A stretch of 64,000 nt of DNA from Cryptomeria japonica (taxonomy: Eukaryota; Streptophyta; Pinopsida; Cupressales; Cupressaceae), in the NCBI RefSeq assembly GCF_030272615.1, contig NC_081413.1:610247709-610311708 (forward strand), read 5' to 3'. The position numbers and the translations under genes were made by a program. Below the pieces are notes generated by a model. That model saw only the letters and a list, made by a program, of their open reading frames with translations, had not been told where the DNA came from and searched no databases. Below, piece after piece: positions 34,359-45,789 of this stretch. The stretch's first letter is position 1, and every line of letters begins with the position of its first letter.

Positions 34359-35425
34359 TGTTGGTATTATGGATATGTTGCATTGGTTTTGTCGTTGATG
34401 TCAACACTTATCAACACTTATCCTTCTGGAGATCTTTGATTATGTTCACCGGCAAGTTCAGTGACTTGTGCACAGTCACCAGTATTTGGTTCACCAATAG
34501 GTTATATTGTTATCTGGCACTAAGGGTGATTTGTTATCATCTGGAGATCACTTGATTATGTTGAAGACATGGTTTGGACACCTAGTTTTGGTATTTTTGT
34601 TATTGGTCTAATCGGCCTGACATATTTATTGTTACCGACAAATTGGTCTAGGTTATGGACCGACATGCGTTATCTATTCCAGATCAGCACGACACGTTAT
34701 GGAGATGATTTAATCAATTGGTATTGTTGTTGAGTCGACATGATGGATCGTATCTTGACTTATTTATAATTGATTTTATTATAATATTCTTAGTGACCCG
34801 ACCTACACATTTAGTCTTAGGTTTTGGTATATATGTAAGATCTAATTTGTGAGATTATGATATGGGATATAAATGGTATGGTAAGGCTGTGATATTCGGT
34901 ATATGCAAATATAAGTAGAGATACTCACGCAAACATCATTTGAAGATTCAAGGAAGTTTTGAAGGAGATTATCAGAGCTTAACTGGTATTGAATCTAGCA
35001 TAGAAGATGCTACTTTGAGTAGTACATTATCATTGGATTTAATCATCCAATTGTAGTTAGTGTGACTCCCATCTTGTGATTGAGCAGTGAGCTCTAGGCA
35101 GTTGGTCTTTCTGCATGTGCAGACTCCATTTATACACACATATAATCTATAGTAGTATCATCTGATTATGGTTAAGGTTTCCCACCGTAGTTTTTCCCCT
35201 TAGAGGGTTTCCACATACAAATCTCTATGTTATGTGTTGTGGATGTTATTTCTTTGTCTGTTTCATGCATTAAGTTTCACTGGTATTGATATTAACTATT
35301 AATCTATTAACCGACATTAAGTTTGGCTTACCGGTATTAAGTATCAAGTTTGATTAAGTTTTATTTGGATGAAATTATTTGACAACTGATTCACCCCCCC
35401 TCTTAGTTGCCTCCAGGTCCTAACA
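34359..35425 (+). repeat. 3' LTR of the 6.67-kb copia element
   Basis: 1067 bp, direct copy of 28758-29806, starting TGTTGGTATTATGG and ending CCTAACA, followed by the target duplication AACTC. Confidence 0.95.
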
Positions 35426-35889
35426 AACTCGAGATAAATACCTAGCTACCAATCCAACTTTCAGAAAGACAAGGAACCATAAACGTGAAAAGGGCCCTCC
35501 TACGGTTGAAGCCTCATCCTTTCCTTCCCTACCTATGAGGGTCCATGGTTCTCGAGCTGTCTGGCTTTACTGAAGAGGGGGAGGTAGGAGAGGGAGGAAT
35601 TGGCACCTCATCCGAGATCACTATAATGTTATCAGCTTCGAGATATTTAATAAACCATTTGTCATGCAGAGGCTTTCTAACTTGCAAGAGCCATAAAAGA
35701 AAGAAGAAATCCCTTCTCCTAATTGGGCTATAAGCTTCAAAATCCTAAGGATGCTCTATAGCCAGAATGGGGAATCGTAGCACTAGATTATTCATCCTGA
35801 CAAGGATATCGTAATCACGAGGCTTTGGAACTATGAGCTCTTCATCAATGTTGCCCACCACCCTCTCTAACTTTCCATGCTTAAAACAT
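35426..35889 (-). other. LINE ORF2 distal end and 3' region
   Basis: Minus-strand continuation of the LINE after the last long open part of ORF2. Translation gives only short pieces between stops. I could not identify an RNase H domain here. Confidence 0.4.
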
Positions 35890-38287
35890 TCATAAGATGG
35901 AGTGAGGAAGGGCAGAGGACCATCCTAATTTATTGCACAACCATAGCCAACATTTAGATGCATAGCTGCAATTAAGAAGGATGTGATATGTATCTTCATC
36001 TGCCCCTTCACACAAAGGGTATCTACTAGGACCTTCTAAGCCCATCCTTTTAAACTTATATGTTGTGAGAATCTTTCCTTGGAGGGCCAGCCAAGAGAAG
36101 ACCCCAGCCTTAGGAAGACACCTCTTGTCCCAGCATAATGCTGAAGGGATCGAGGTGGTTGAAGAAAGCTCTTTCTTAAGGAGAGCATTATAACCATCTT
36201 TGGAGGAATATTCCCCTGATTTTGAACCATCCCAGATCAAAGAATCATGCCCTAAATTGAAAGTGACCATCCTATGCTCCAAAATATCCTAGAGCAGAGT
36301 TTTTTCATTAGCCGGTATATTAACCTGATCGAGGGATTTCTAAGACCAGCCCTTAGCTAATTCACTCTCTAAGGGTGAAATATAGTCCTTAACATACCTA
36401 CCCCAACTGGATATAAGCGTTGCTTTGAAAGACTCCAAATTAGCCTGATACTGAAGGACTGGAAACCCCCCCCAAGAGTTTGACCAGAAGAGGGCTTTAT
36501 CACCCTTACCCAGATTCCAAGTTAGTTTGTTTGAGATGATATTCATGCAATCCATCATAAAGTTCCAAATACGGGAGCCTCTCAGTGGAGAGGGATCTCT
36601 GAAGAGGCTTAAATGGTCTCTACCTTGAAGATACTTGTGAAAGAGGATTTGAGCCCATTTTAGATGAGAAGACTTAAACATTTTCCATACTAATTTAGCT
36701 CCTAATGCCCTGCTTTGAACTTTAATATCCTTAAGCCCCAAACCCCCTGCAGACTTGGGCCTACATATCTTGTCCCAGGCCAATAGGGAGATACATTTCT
36801 TAGCTTTCGTCCCTTGCTAGAAGAAGGATCTAAGATGTCTATTTAACGCTTCCTTAATAGACTGAGGTATGCTAAAACATGATAACTGATAGATCGAAAT
36901 GGCTACTAGAATCGATTTAACCAATGTAGCTTTGCCCGTAGAGGATAACCATCTACCTTTCTTACTTTTGATCTTATCAACTAATCCAGACCACAGATTA
37001 GAAGACCCCGAACCCTTATCCAAGGGTAGTCCAACATATTTACAAGGGAGGCTGCCTAGATTAAAATTTAGAATACTACATATGCTCGTTTGAACAATAG
37101 CTTGAGTATTAAAAAAGAAGACTACAGATTTAGCCGGATTAATTTCTTGACCAAAGGACTTAGAGTAAGAATCCAAGATAAGCTTGAATGCTTGGGCCTC
37201 ACTAAGATTGCTACATCCATAGAGCATAGTATCATATACAAATTGCTGATGTGTTATAGGATCTAGGTTACTAGTAATTCTAATCCCCGACAATAGACTA
37301 GCCTCCCTAGCTCTGGAGATTGATCTACCCAGTGCTTCAGCCATAAGAATAAAGAGAAAAGGAGAGAGGAGATCGCCCTGCCTCAAACCTCTAGAAGAGT
37401 TAAAAAAAACTTCTAGGGTACCATTAACCAAAATAGAGAATTTAGGCATAGATATACATTCAAAAATCAAGTTGATCCATGAAGCTGGAAAGCCAAAGGC
37501 TTCTAAGCATCTAAATAGAAATCTCCAGTTCACCTTATCATAAGCTTTTCTGATATCTAATTTTAGGAGCATACTAGGGATCCCATTTTTCTATACCGAG
37601 TGGATAGCTTCCTGAGCTATAATGAAACCATCATAAATGGATCTCCCAGGGACAAATCCTGTCTACTCCTCACTGATCAACAAGGGGAGGAGTTTTTGAA
37701 GCCTGTAAGCTAAAGTTTTGGAGAAAATTTTGTAAATCATATTGCAGAGGGATATAGGTCAGAACTCATCAAAACATTCTGATTTGTCATTTTTAGGGAT
37801 AAGGGCCAAAAAGGTGTTGTTGATTTTCTTGAGGATGTTGCCTGAGTTTCTCATCCCTTCTAGAGCTGTCATAACTTCCTCACTGAGAAAGGGCCAACAT
37901 ACTTGGAAGAAGCTAGTTGGAAAGCCATCCAACCTAGGGGATTTATCTGGGCTCATCTGCTTAAGAATAGCTTCAACTTTTGCTAGAGAAAATTTGGCAT
38001 TAAGAGCATCCGAATGTTCCTTATTCAAAAGCCTAGGGATACTCTTGATAGACATGTCCTAGGATGAGTTATGAGGACTCCAATCTGAGGTTAGGATAAG
38101 GGTAAAGAGATCAACAACCTCTTTCACAATGGTAATAGGATTAACCACCTCAGAGCCATTACTATCCTTAATTCTCGAGATATGGTTTCTGACTCTTCTC
38201 ATTCTTACACTATTGTGAAAAAAATTGGTATTCTTATCGCCCGCCTCCAACCAGGACTCTCTAGGTTTTTGTTTCTAGAAGACTTCT

Positions 38288-39673
38288 TGATGCACTGCGA
38301 AATGGACAAGGTTAGCAAATGACAAACAACACAAGACAAAAGAAATCACTAGTGTTAGTTAATCAAAAACTAATCTAAACGGGCATATCAAAAGAGATAC
38401 TAAAATCATGCTAATATATCTAACAAATGAAACAAAGATAATAAGGCATCTCCAAATGCCTCTTAGCATGCTCTTAGCTCCTTCTCCCTTGCTCCTCTCC
38501 TCTCCAAGTTCCAAAATAGTGTAGCTCTCAGCAACTTTTTGCACTATGGATGCTTATGGAGGATTGAGATTTTAGTATTTTGCTCTATATGTAAAATGAA
38601 AAGCTAAAATACTAGATGCTATTAAAATGATTGATTTTTAACCAAAATAACAAGACTTTAGTTTGCTATGCTAAATGCACTCTAAAATGCCTATAGGTTA
38701 AATGCATACAAGTTTTCAGGATCTAGATTATGAAGAAATGGGCTGTATTTATAGGAAAAATGGAGCAATGGATGGTTGAGATTGAGCAATCTCAACAAGG
38801 GTCGGGATTGAATGATTTTCAATCCATGTGAGGGTTTTCAACCCAATCCCAGGATGACAAGTGTCAATGTGAGATAGGTTAAGAGGGGAGGGAATAAGCA
38901 TTAATTGCTTGATATGACCTTGGGAGTTAAAGTCAAGCTTAGTTGAATGAATAAACTCTTTATTCAAAGAATAAAGCTTTTATCCAATGGATAAACTCTT
39001 GTGCAAATGTAAAAAGGGATAAACATGGTCAAAGCAATAAATGTTTGGGGAGACAAGTTTGAAATAACCATAAATGGTTATGTAAGAGCCATAAATGGTC
39101 ATGTAAGAGCCATTAGTGGTCTTGGAAGACTTTGGGGGTTAATTTGTTGAACACACAAAGCATTAAATGCTTTTCAAAGACTTTTGAAGTCTTTGAGAAG
39201 CGACTCCATTTTGCTTAGGAATGTGACAATAATTAGGGGATGGATTAGGCTAATTAGGAAGGGGTTAGAAGAATCTAGAAGGAGATTTAGGAATGCAATT
39301 GGATTTGGTGGGTGAGGGAAAATAGGATTTTATTAAAATAAAATTTCATTTATTTCAATAAATGTGTGCAAGTTGTGTTTGTAGGAAAATGCAAGTGGGG
39401 GGGATAATGATTTAAATAAATGTTTTTATTTAATTTATTTAAAAGAGGAAAAGGGGATTTTAATTAAATAAATAGATTTTATTCATTTAATTGATTGTGA
39501 ATTTGGTTTAATGAATTAATTAAAATAAATTGAATAATTTATTTAATTAATAGGAGAATGTTTGGAGATGAATTAATTAAATATTTATTTAATTAACTGA
39601 TGGCTAGTGGATTTTTAATCAAATAAATAGTGAATATTTATTTAATTAAGCTGGACAGATTTGTGTGACTACA
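38288..39673 (-). mobile_element. Solo LTR (1386 bp) with perfect 5-bp target duplication
   Basis: TGATGCACTGCG...GTGTGACTACA flanked on both sides by CTTCT (38283-38287 and 39674-39678). On the minus strand it starts TGTAGTCACACAAATCTGTCC. It has no coding frame and no internal region, as expected after LTR-LTR recombination. Its end resembles 21224-21243 (TGGACAATTTTGGGTGTC). It sits between ESILSKEE and VF-KQKPRESW of LINE ORF2 without changing frame. Confidence 0.88.
39320..39645. repeat. Serial AT hairpins in the solo LTR
   Basis: About six imperfect palindromes such as ATTAATTAAATATTTATTTAATTAA, each 30-45 bp, near the LTR's minus-strand 5' end. Same design as 20980-21225. Confidence 0.75.
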
Positions 39674-40708
39674 CTTCTTCTTTGGAGAGAATAGATTCAT
39701 GATCTGCCATAAGTTTCTTCTCTTTGAGAAACAAAGACTCATCCATACCAAATTTAATCACTTGCTCATTAACTTCTGCTAGCTCAGCTTCCACCTTAGC
39801 TTTGTTATCGAAGATATTGCCAAAGCGCTCCCTATTCCATTGAATAAGATTCTGCTTGATTATCTTAAGTTTGTTAACAACCTTAAAAATCCTAGATCCA
39901 GAGATCATGGCCCCATTCCACCATTCTTTAAGGAGCTCCAGGATATGATCATCTTTAAGCCACATATTTTCAAACTTAAAAGGACATCTCCTAGGGCTAT
40001 ATTCCCCTTGAAAATCTAGTTAAATGGGGAAGTGGTCCGATCCTAAAAAAGGTAAAATTGAGGCTTCTAGGGTGAAGGGAAAGTTGATAAGACTTCCCAA
40101 AACAAGGAACTTGTCCAGTTTCTCTACAATGTTTCTAAATCCTAGCCTACGGTTATTCCAAGTAAAGGCACGCTTGACCATATTTATCTCTAACATACCG
40201 CTCCTATGGAATCAATCAGTGAAGCCCAAAGAGGCCTTAACATTAATGCCTAAGCCTCCCTACTTCTCATGATGATGCAAAATTGCATTAAAATCCCCTC
40301 CTATAAAACATACCTGGCTGAGGGAGTTCGTGAAATTCTCAATTTCCTCCCAGACTCTTTTTTTATCATCATTAAGGATCGGCCCGCAAATATTTACAAT
40401 GATAAATTCTAAATTATTCTTGAGACAAGTTACTCTCCCACTCATCCAGTTAAGATTTGATACTAGAGGAGAAAGAAGGATACTTCAAGGATCCCATATG
40501 ATAGATAGACCTTCGGAGGCCCCAATACCTGGGGTTCCTAAAATCTACCTAAAGCCTAAACATTTGCTAAAGGAAGCTAAGTCTGCATCTCCCAATTTAG
40601 TCTCTTGAAGTAAGACTAATTCAGGGTTGAAGGAGGATAGACAATGTTTGACTAAGCTCTGCTTGTTAGGGTCATTTAAGCCCCTAACATTCCATGAAAT
40701 GATCTTCA

Positions 40709-42331
40709 TCAGCCCTTCAGAAGGAGCTTCCCCTTCCCAGCATAAAACATGTCCTTGAGTTTAAATTGACCTTCCGTAGAGCCATCATTGGCTTGAAGCT
40801 CCAATAGGGATTTCCTACCCCTCTTTTTGAAGAGCTTAGTATAGTCCGGGGTAGATTTATCCAATGCCCAAAGTTTGATACCTAAAGTTTCATTTTCCTT
40901 ATTATTCAGATCTACAAGAAGTTCTTCTATATTTGAGGCCATTGGGGGAGGTGAGGAGGCTAGAATTTCTTTACCTAATAGTTTTTTTTGAAGATACATC
41001 TCATCTTTGTCAATTATTTCATCCAACATTTTATTCATGATCTCCTTGGTGACTGAGTCACAGAGATAGTTAATAATGCAATTGAATTCATCCTCTTTGT
41101 GACCAGGATCCTCATCCTGAACCGACTGGCCTACCCTCTCCACGTTAGTAGAGAAAGCTTTCCTAAAGGGAGAGCCTATGTGATTGTTACAATCCACCAC
41201 TCTTATGGCTTGATCAGAGGGAAGAGGGAGATCATCAAATTCCCCACCCTTCTCCTCAGTAGATTTAGGTTAGGGATTTTTCTTCGAGATGCGGGGGGTC
41301 CTCAACTCAGCAGAAGCTCTTGGAGAGTCCATCAGGGGCTTTGCCCAAAGGCTAGGGGAGGAAGGGGTCACCCGCTCTTCCTATCCCTTGTTAATGATAA
41401 ATTCACCTTCTTCAATATCCTCAACATCCTTAGGATCCTCAATTTGCCTAGATGGAAAAGGGCTTGTCTCAACCACAAACCCTCCCTTTTCTAGATTGAA
41501 ACTAATGATGGGCCTAGGGAGCCTACTGGAACTCAGTTGAGAAGGCGGAACTGGGGGCAAAGTAGGGTCTAGGTTGAGAATCCCTTTGAAGAATTTTGGA
41601 TAGATAAGGAAGGAAGACACCCCTGATTTAATCTCAATAGGTTTTAAGGTTTTAATACTAATTTCCATATTAATTATTATCACATAATTCACATACTTCC
41701 TATATTTATCACAAGTTTCTACAAATTTGCCAATGTGATTACCAATTTTCCTAATAATTTCAATGTCCATTAATTTGACTGGTAGGTTAGGAAACAATAT
41801 CGGTCTATCTATCTTAAGAGATTGCATGTTATTAGGGTTAAAATTTGGAATCCAATATAAAAAACAAAATTCAAAACCTCTAAAAGTAGGAGATTTACTT
41901 GTTAAGAATTCCTCCTTGTGTTTTGAATTACCACAATGTATATACAAAAAACCTTCGCATGGGATAGCAATACTTACTATCTAATTGAAAGTCGACAAGA
42001 ACCAATCAACAAGAACCTCCGATGTGATTCCGAGTCCCTGCCATCTCGCAAAAACACCGAAGGCCTTGCAAGATTGTTGAATCTGCTTAGCCAGATTCTC
42101 ATTGATCTCTAAAACATTAGCCATATCTGAGTTGGGATCCCTAATTGGACCCAAAACCATCGGTGAAGGTTTGGGAGGTAGTATTGTAGCCTTTCCCTTT
42201 AAAGTAGCTCTAAGTGTAGATTGAGATTCTACCATCCTGCTAGGGTTTTTAATTTTGTTTCTACTATTATTTTCTGAAGAACGACAAGCTCGGGGATCTG
42301 GTTTTAAATACCCTTCCTCAAGATTTTGCAA
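40709..42331 (-). pseudogene. LINE ORF1 (DUF4283-type nucleic-acid-binding protein)
   Basis: One minus-strand frame of about 540 codons from MQNLEEGYLKPDPRA (42331) to TGA at 40709-40711. It is broken by a few in-frame stops (for example at 41981 and about 41381) with no frameshift. The N-terminal part is disordered (KGKATILPPKPSPM), then ARWQGLGITSEVLVDWF and LPVKLMDIEIIRKIGNHIGKF match the plant L1 ORF1 DUF4283 fold. YIHCGNSKHKEEF looks like a decayed zinc knuckle (first and last Cys lost). The C-terminal third is Asp/Glu-rich. In plant L1s this protein packages the RNA; here it would not be made. Confidence 0.8.
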
Positions 42332-42452
42332 CTGATTGAACCTATTGAAAGAAGTCGGCCTAAAATAACCTTGGCCAAGTTCACTTCCATTTGCAGTACT
42401 TGGAGGCAGGGAAAACTTTAAGAACCCCCCCCTTGGACAAGGTGTAAAAACC

Positions 42453-42800
42453 TGGCGAAAGCTGTATAATTCCCAAGGAAAATTTTAATTTTACTAGTGA
42501 ATTTTTGTGGTTTACGGAGAAAAATAATAATCTTCATTGGCGAATTAGCCATGATCACTCAAAGTTTGTGAAAAATCCTAGCGAATTGTAATGTTTTTAA
42601 AACCCAAAAATTATTTGCATGGGCGAATTGTAATGTTTTTAAAACCAGAAAAATATTTGCATTGGCAATTTCAACCTATTTACAAACCATTAAAAAAAAT
42701 ATTGGCGATTTCAACCTATTTTCAAACCATAAAAATAAAATATTGGCAATTTCAAGCTATTTTCAAACCATAAAAAAAAATATTGGCGATTTCAAGATAT
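42453..42800 (+). repeat. Left subterminal repeats with GGCGA motifs
   Basis: TGGCGAA at 42453, TTGGCGAATT at 42537, GCGAATTG at 42581, GGCGAATTG at 42622, and then a 40-41-bp tandem (ATTGGC[A/G]ATTTCAA...CAAACCAT) with four starts between about 42661 and 42780. Probable transposase-binding region. Confidence 0.7.
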
Positions 42801-42809
42801 TAAGTCATT

Positions 42810-43600
42810 AAAAACACATGGCACACAGTTGTCAACTCTCTGCCTGAAAGACTACCCATTAGAAAATCTCGCGAGCTAGCAACAAGCCCTTATGACTCTA
42901 TCTCCAACTCGCAAGCTGAAAATGCTAAGCCTTCATAACCTCGAGATCTAGCAACTGAGGGAACTAAACTGCCACTCGCTAATTCTCGACCACAAAATGT
43001 TAAGTCCTAATCACCACAACGACTTGGAGATAGTGGTAACTTTAACCCTTGTTGCGTACTCACCAACATACAGTTGTTTATCTCTTAACCGCTAGCACTT
43101 CACTTGCAAGCTCGCGGCTTGATCAGGTCTTCAGATATTTAACTTTGTGAGCTTGCAATAACCATAAAACTTAACCACAAACTGTCTAGTCACTAGCTCG
43201 CGACCTAAAAATGCTACCATTAAACAAACATGAGAGCTAGCAACAACTGTATGAAATGAGTTACTCACTAACTCTCGTGGCTATAATGTATGACATCAGA
43301 CCAATTCGAGACCTCACGACCAAAGCAATTTCACTAACAATCTCCAGCTCAGTAACATAAAACTCTAACACCCAAAAAGCTAGAGACCTCGCGATGTAAA
43401 CCCAAACCAACTTGTTGCTAGCTCACGACTTGATCACGTCTTCAAACATTTTACCTTGCAAGCTAGCGATAACCATAAAACTTAACCACAAACTATCTGG
43501 TCGCTAGCTCGCAACCTAAAATTGCTAACATTAAACAAACATGAGAGCTAGCAACAACTCTGGTGGCAAGCTAATATGTACGAGGAATTTTTAAGGCTTG
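42810..43600. repeat. Degenerate CG-rich array, left part
   Basis: Loosely repeated CTCGCGAGCTAGC-like words alternating with ACAACC and TAAAATGCTAAC, with no fixed period. It includes a segment (43257-43412) duplicated at 50371-50526. It stands out for many CG dinucleotides in AT-rich DNA. Confidence 0.65.
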
Positions 43601-45785
43601 GATGCTGACTCATTCCTGAGGGAGTAGTTTGAAGGTTTCTCCTGAGTCGAGGTTGATTAGACAAGCAAGGACGACGGTTTCAAAGGCATAAAATGATTGG
43701 ATAGATTCTGAGTTAGAGATGGGAGATCATGGATTTCTCTGAGAAATAAGAGCTCAGGTTGCTTGTTGTCAGGGATTCTGAAGCAGGAATTTGTCCAATC
43801 AAGGAGGAATAAAATTAGAACAAAATTGTTCACAATAGATGACCTTAGCAAGATGCAGTGGATTTGATAGGCATGACTTCTAGAGTCTACAGTCATGTTG
43901 AAAAACACCAAAATGATGAGTTTTTACGTGAATGAGCATCAACAAATGAAGTGTTAAAAGGTTATAAATACAATGGAGTGGTGACTTAATTGGTAGAAGA
44001 GAAAAGAAAACTTTTTCATTTTCTGAGAGTGTTTTTTTCCTCAGAAAGGAAGATGATGTTTGAGCAGGATCGTGCATGGAGTTGTTTTGTGCTCTATGAT
44101 ACCGGATGGGTGTTTTTTTGTTTTCTTTTGTGTGAGTTTTTTTATTGTCAGAGGGGTTCTGAAAGTGAGAAGGATTTCCAAAGGGGGTGTGAAATCCTTT
44201 TCTTGTCAAGAAAGGCCAAGCATGGCACATCCTTTGCTTCTACTCTACCATAGGATGGCAGGGGGTTTGAAGAAGGAGCCCGCAAAGGAATGAAAGAAGG
44301 ATTTGTTTGGGTGGGTAGTGGTAGCCACTCATCTTTGTGATGACATGGAAACCGCAACCCCTCCCCAACATATTACATTTACCCTAAAGCTCCTTTCTCC
44401 ACTTTCCATGATCGTGGGCATGAAGGCTCAAGCTCCTCTTTCCATTTTCTCTATTCCTAGGCATGAAGGCTTCCTCCTCTATTTGGAAATGATATGTTGG
44501 ATAGAACATAACATCTCACATTCCATCCAAAGGCATCAGGGTGATAATGGCATGGCTCAAGTAGTTTTGCAAGTTGTTTAGTCATTGGGGTTCCTTTTTT
44601 GGTTCCAGTTGTGATTCCAGAATCTAGGTGAAGGGAGAAAGTTGTATAGTCATTTATAGAGCAAATGAAAAGCATTTAGTGTCAAGCTTTGTGTAGGTTC
44701 TTGAAGGAGATATATAAATTTATTTTGTGATGGTCGATGGAAGTAGTAATTTTATTCAATAGAAATTAAATTTTGATCTATTTCTCTCCGATGTATAATT
44801 CTATCTCTTTCAAATGGTCAGAATCATGAGTTTTAACTTTTTTCATTTGTTGCATTGTTATGGTGTATGTAATTTTTCATTTAATGCTTCCTATTATGCC
44901 TAGGAATGCAAAATTTTTGTTAGTCTGGAATTATATTAAGGATTCACCTCATTGTAATTGGTGGGCGGATTATAGGTATGAGTAAATGCCAACTTTATAG
45001 AGGAGGGAAAACATGTAAATGATAGTCATAGAACACCTCCATATATATTAAATAAACATCCATAGCATATAAAATCATAAGTGTATTAAGAATGAAAGTA
45101 TAAAACACCACAATAGATAGGAATACAACATAATTAGTAAAACATGCATGCAACTCAATTAAAGGGAATATCTTTTGAGGATCCAATTCCATGATAGATG
45201 TTATAGAAAAATCACAATTTCATATTTAAAGCCAAACAAGAAAACATATTCACCCACAATGAATCAACTATTATAATTGGAAGGTCACTTCACCAAGTCA
45301 ACATCAAGACAACAGACCAGTGCCTTATCCTAGGGCATAGAGTCACTTACAATTCAAAGACAACCTGATAATAAACTTCAATAAGATTCATTTGCAGATT
45401 TCTATGTATAAGACACAACCCAAATTCATATTAAGACAATGCCATTACATACACAACCCAAATTCATATGTAAATTGAAAAACCCTTGACCATTCAATTC
45501 ACAGTGAAAACATAAATTCAACACAAAGACAATTATGTGAAGATCTCAAACTGCAAATGATATTGATATTATATTCATAATGATATCAGAAAGTAAATTC
45601 AAAATGCGATTCAGCTATGCACTTATCAAATTCTTGAATCGTTGAGCTATTATAACTATATAAGAGTTTTCAACATCAATAAAAGTGGCCAACTGGCCAT
45701 CCCTCTCTACCACTCAAAAAGAAAAAGTGGCAATCCCTCTCAAATTAATCTTGGAATCTTTTTATAAGATGAGGATTCAACAAGC
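43601..45785. other. Unassigned stretch downstream of the unknown coding unit
   Basis: Overlapping frames of 70-116 codons on both strands (for example 43880-44230 minus and 43990-44253 plus) have no recognisable domain and overlap each other, so I do not call genes. It contains T-rich runs and ordinary AT-rich sequence. On the minus strand it would be the 3' region of the unit at 45790-49200. Confidence 0.35.
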
Positions 45786-45789
45786 TTAG

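Larger units (their letters stand above)
28758..35425 (+). mobile_element. Complete-structure Ty1/copia element, 6.67 kb, inactive
   Basis: Two direct LTRs (28758-29806 and 34359-35425, both TGTTGGTATTATGG...CTAACA), a primer-binding site after the first, a polypurine tract before the second, and gag-pol between them. Target duplications are AACCC (28753-28757) and AACTC (35426-35430), one mismatch. It lies antisense inside the LINE's 3' part. Coding is broken by stops and two frameshifts. Confidence 0.95.
35890..40709 (-). pseudogene. LINE ORF2: endonuclease, reverse transcriptase, zf-RVT
   Basis: Starts MKIISWNVRGLNDPNKQS at 40709. Its ATG shares one base with the ORF1 stop (TGATG). The APE-type endonuclease keeps NVRGL, LLQETKLG, GGDFNAIL (about 40275) and LGSDHFPI. 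After the solo LTR (38288-39673) it continues SWLEAGDKNTNFFH, SPDKSPRLDGFP and NDKSECFDEF, then MLLKLDIRKAYDKVNW (37572), GLRQGDLLSPFLFIL and a catalytic motif reading FVYD (37231-37242) where L1 RTs have [FY]ADD. One active-site Asp is therefore lost. Thumb/linker PCKYVGLPL and a C-terminal zf-RVT (CLPKAGVFSWLALQGKILT, HILLNCSYASKCW) follow. All open parts lie in one frame broken only by stops. Confidence 0.92.

Noticed and set aside
43000-43600. tRNA or rRNA genes in the GC-richer islands
   Set aside because: No cloverleaf with A and B boxes and no rRNA core sequence was seen anywhere in the window; the GC-rich words are repeats.
43880-44675. Frames of 70-116 codons on both strands downstream of the unknown coding unit
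   Set aside because: Mutually overlapping, low-complexity composition, no recognisable domain.
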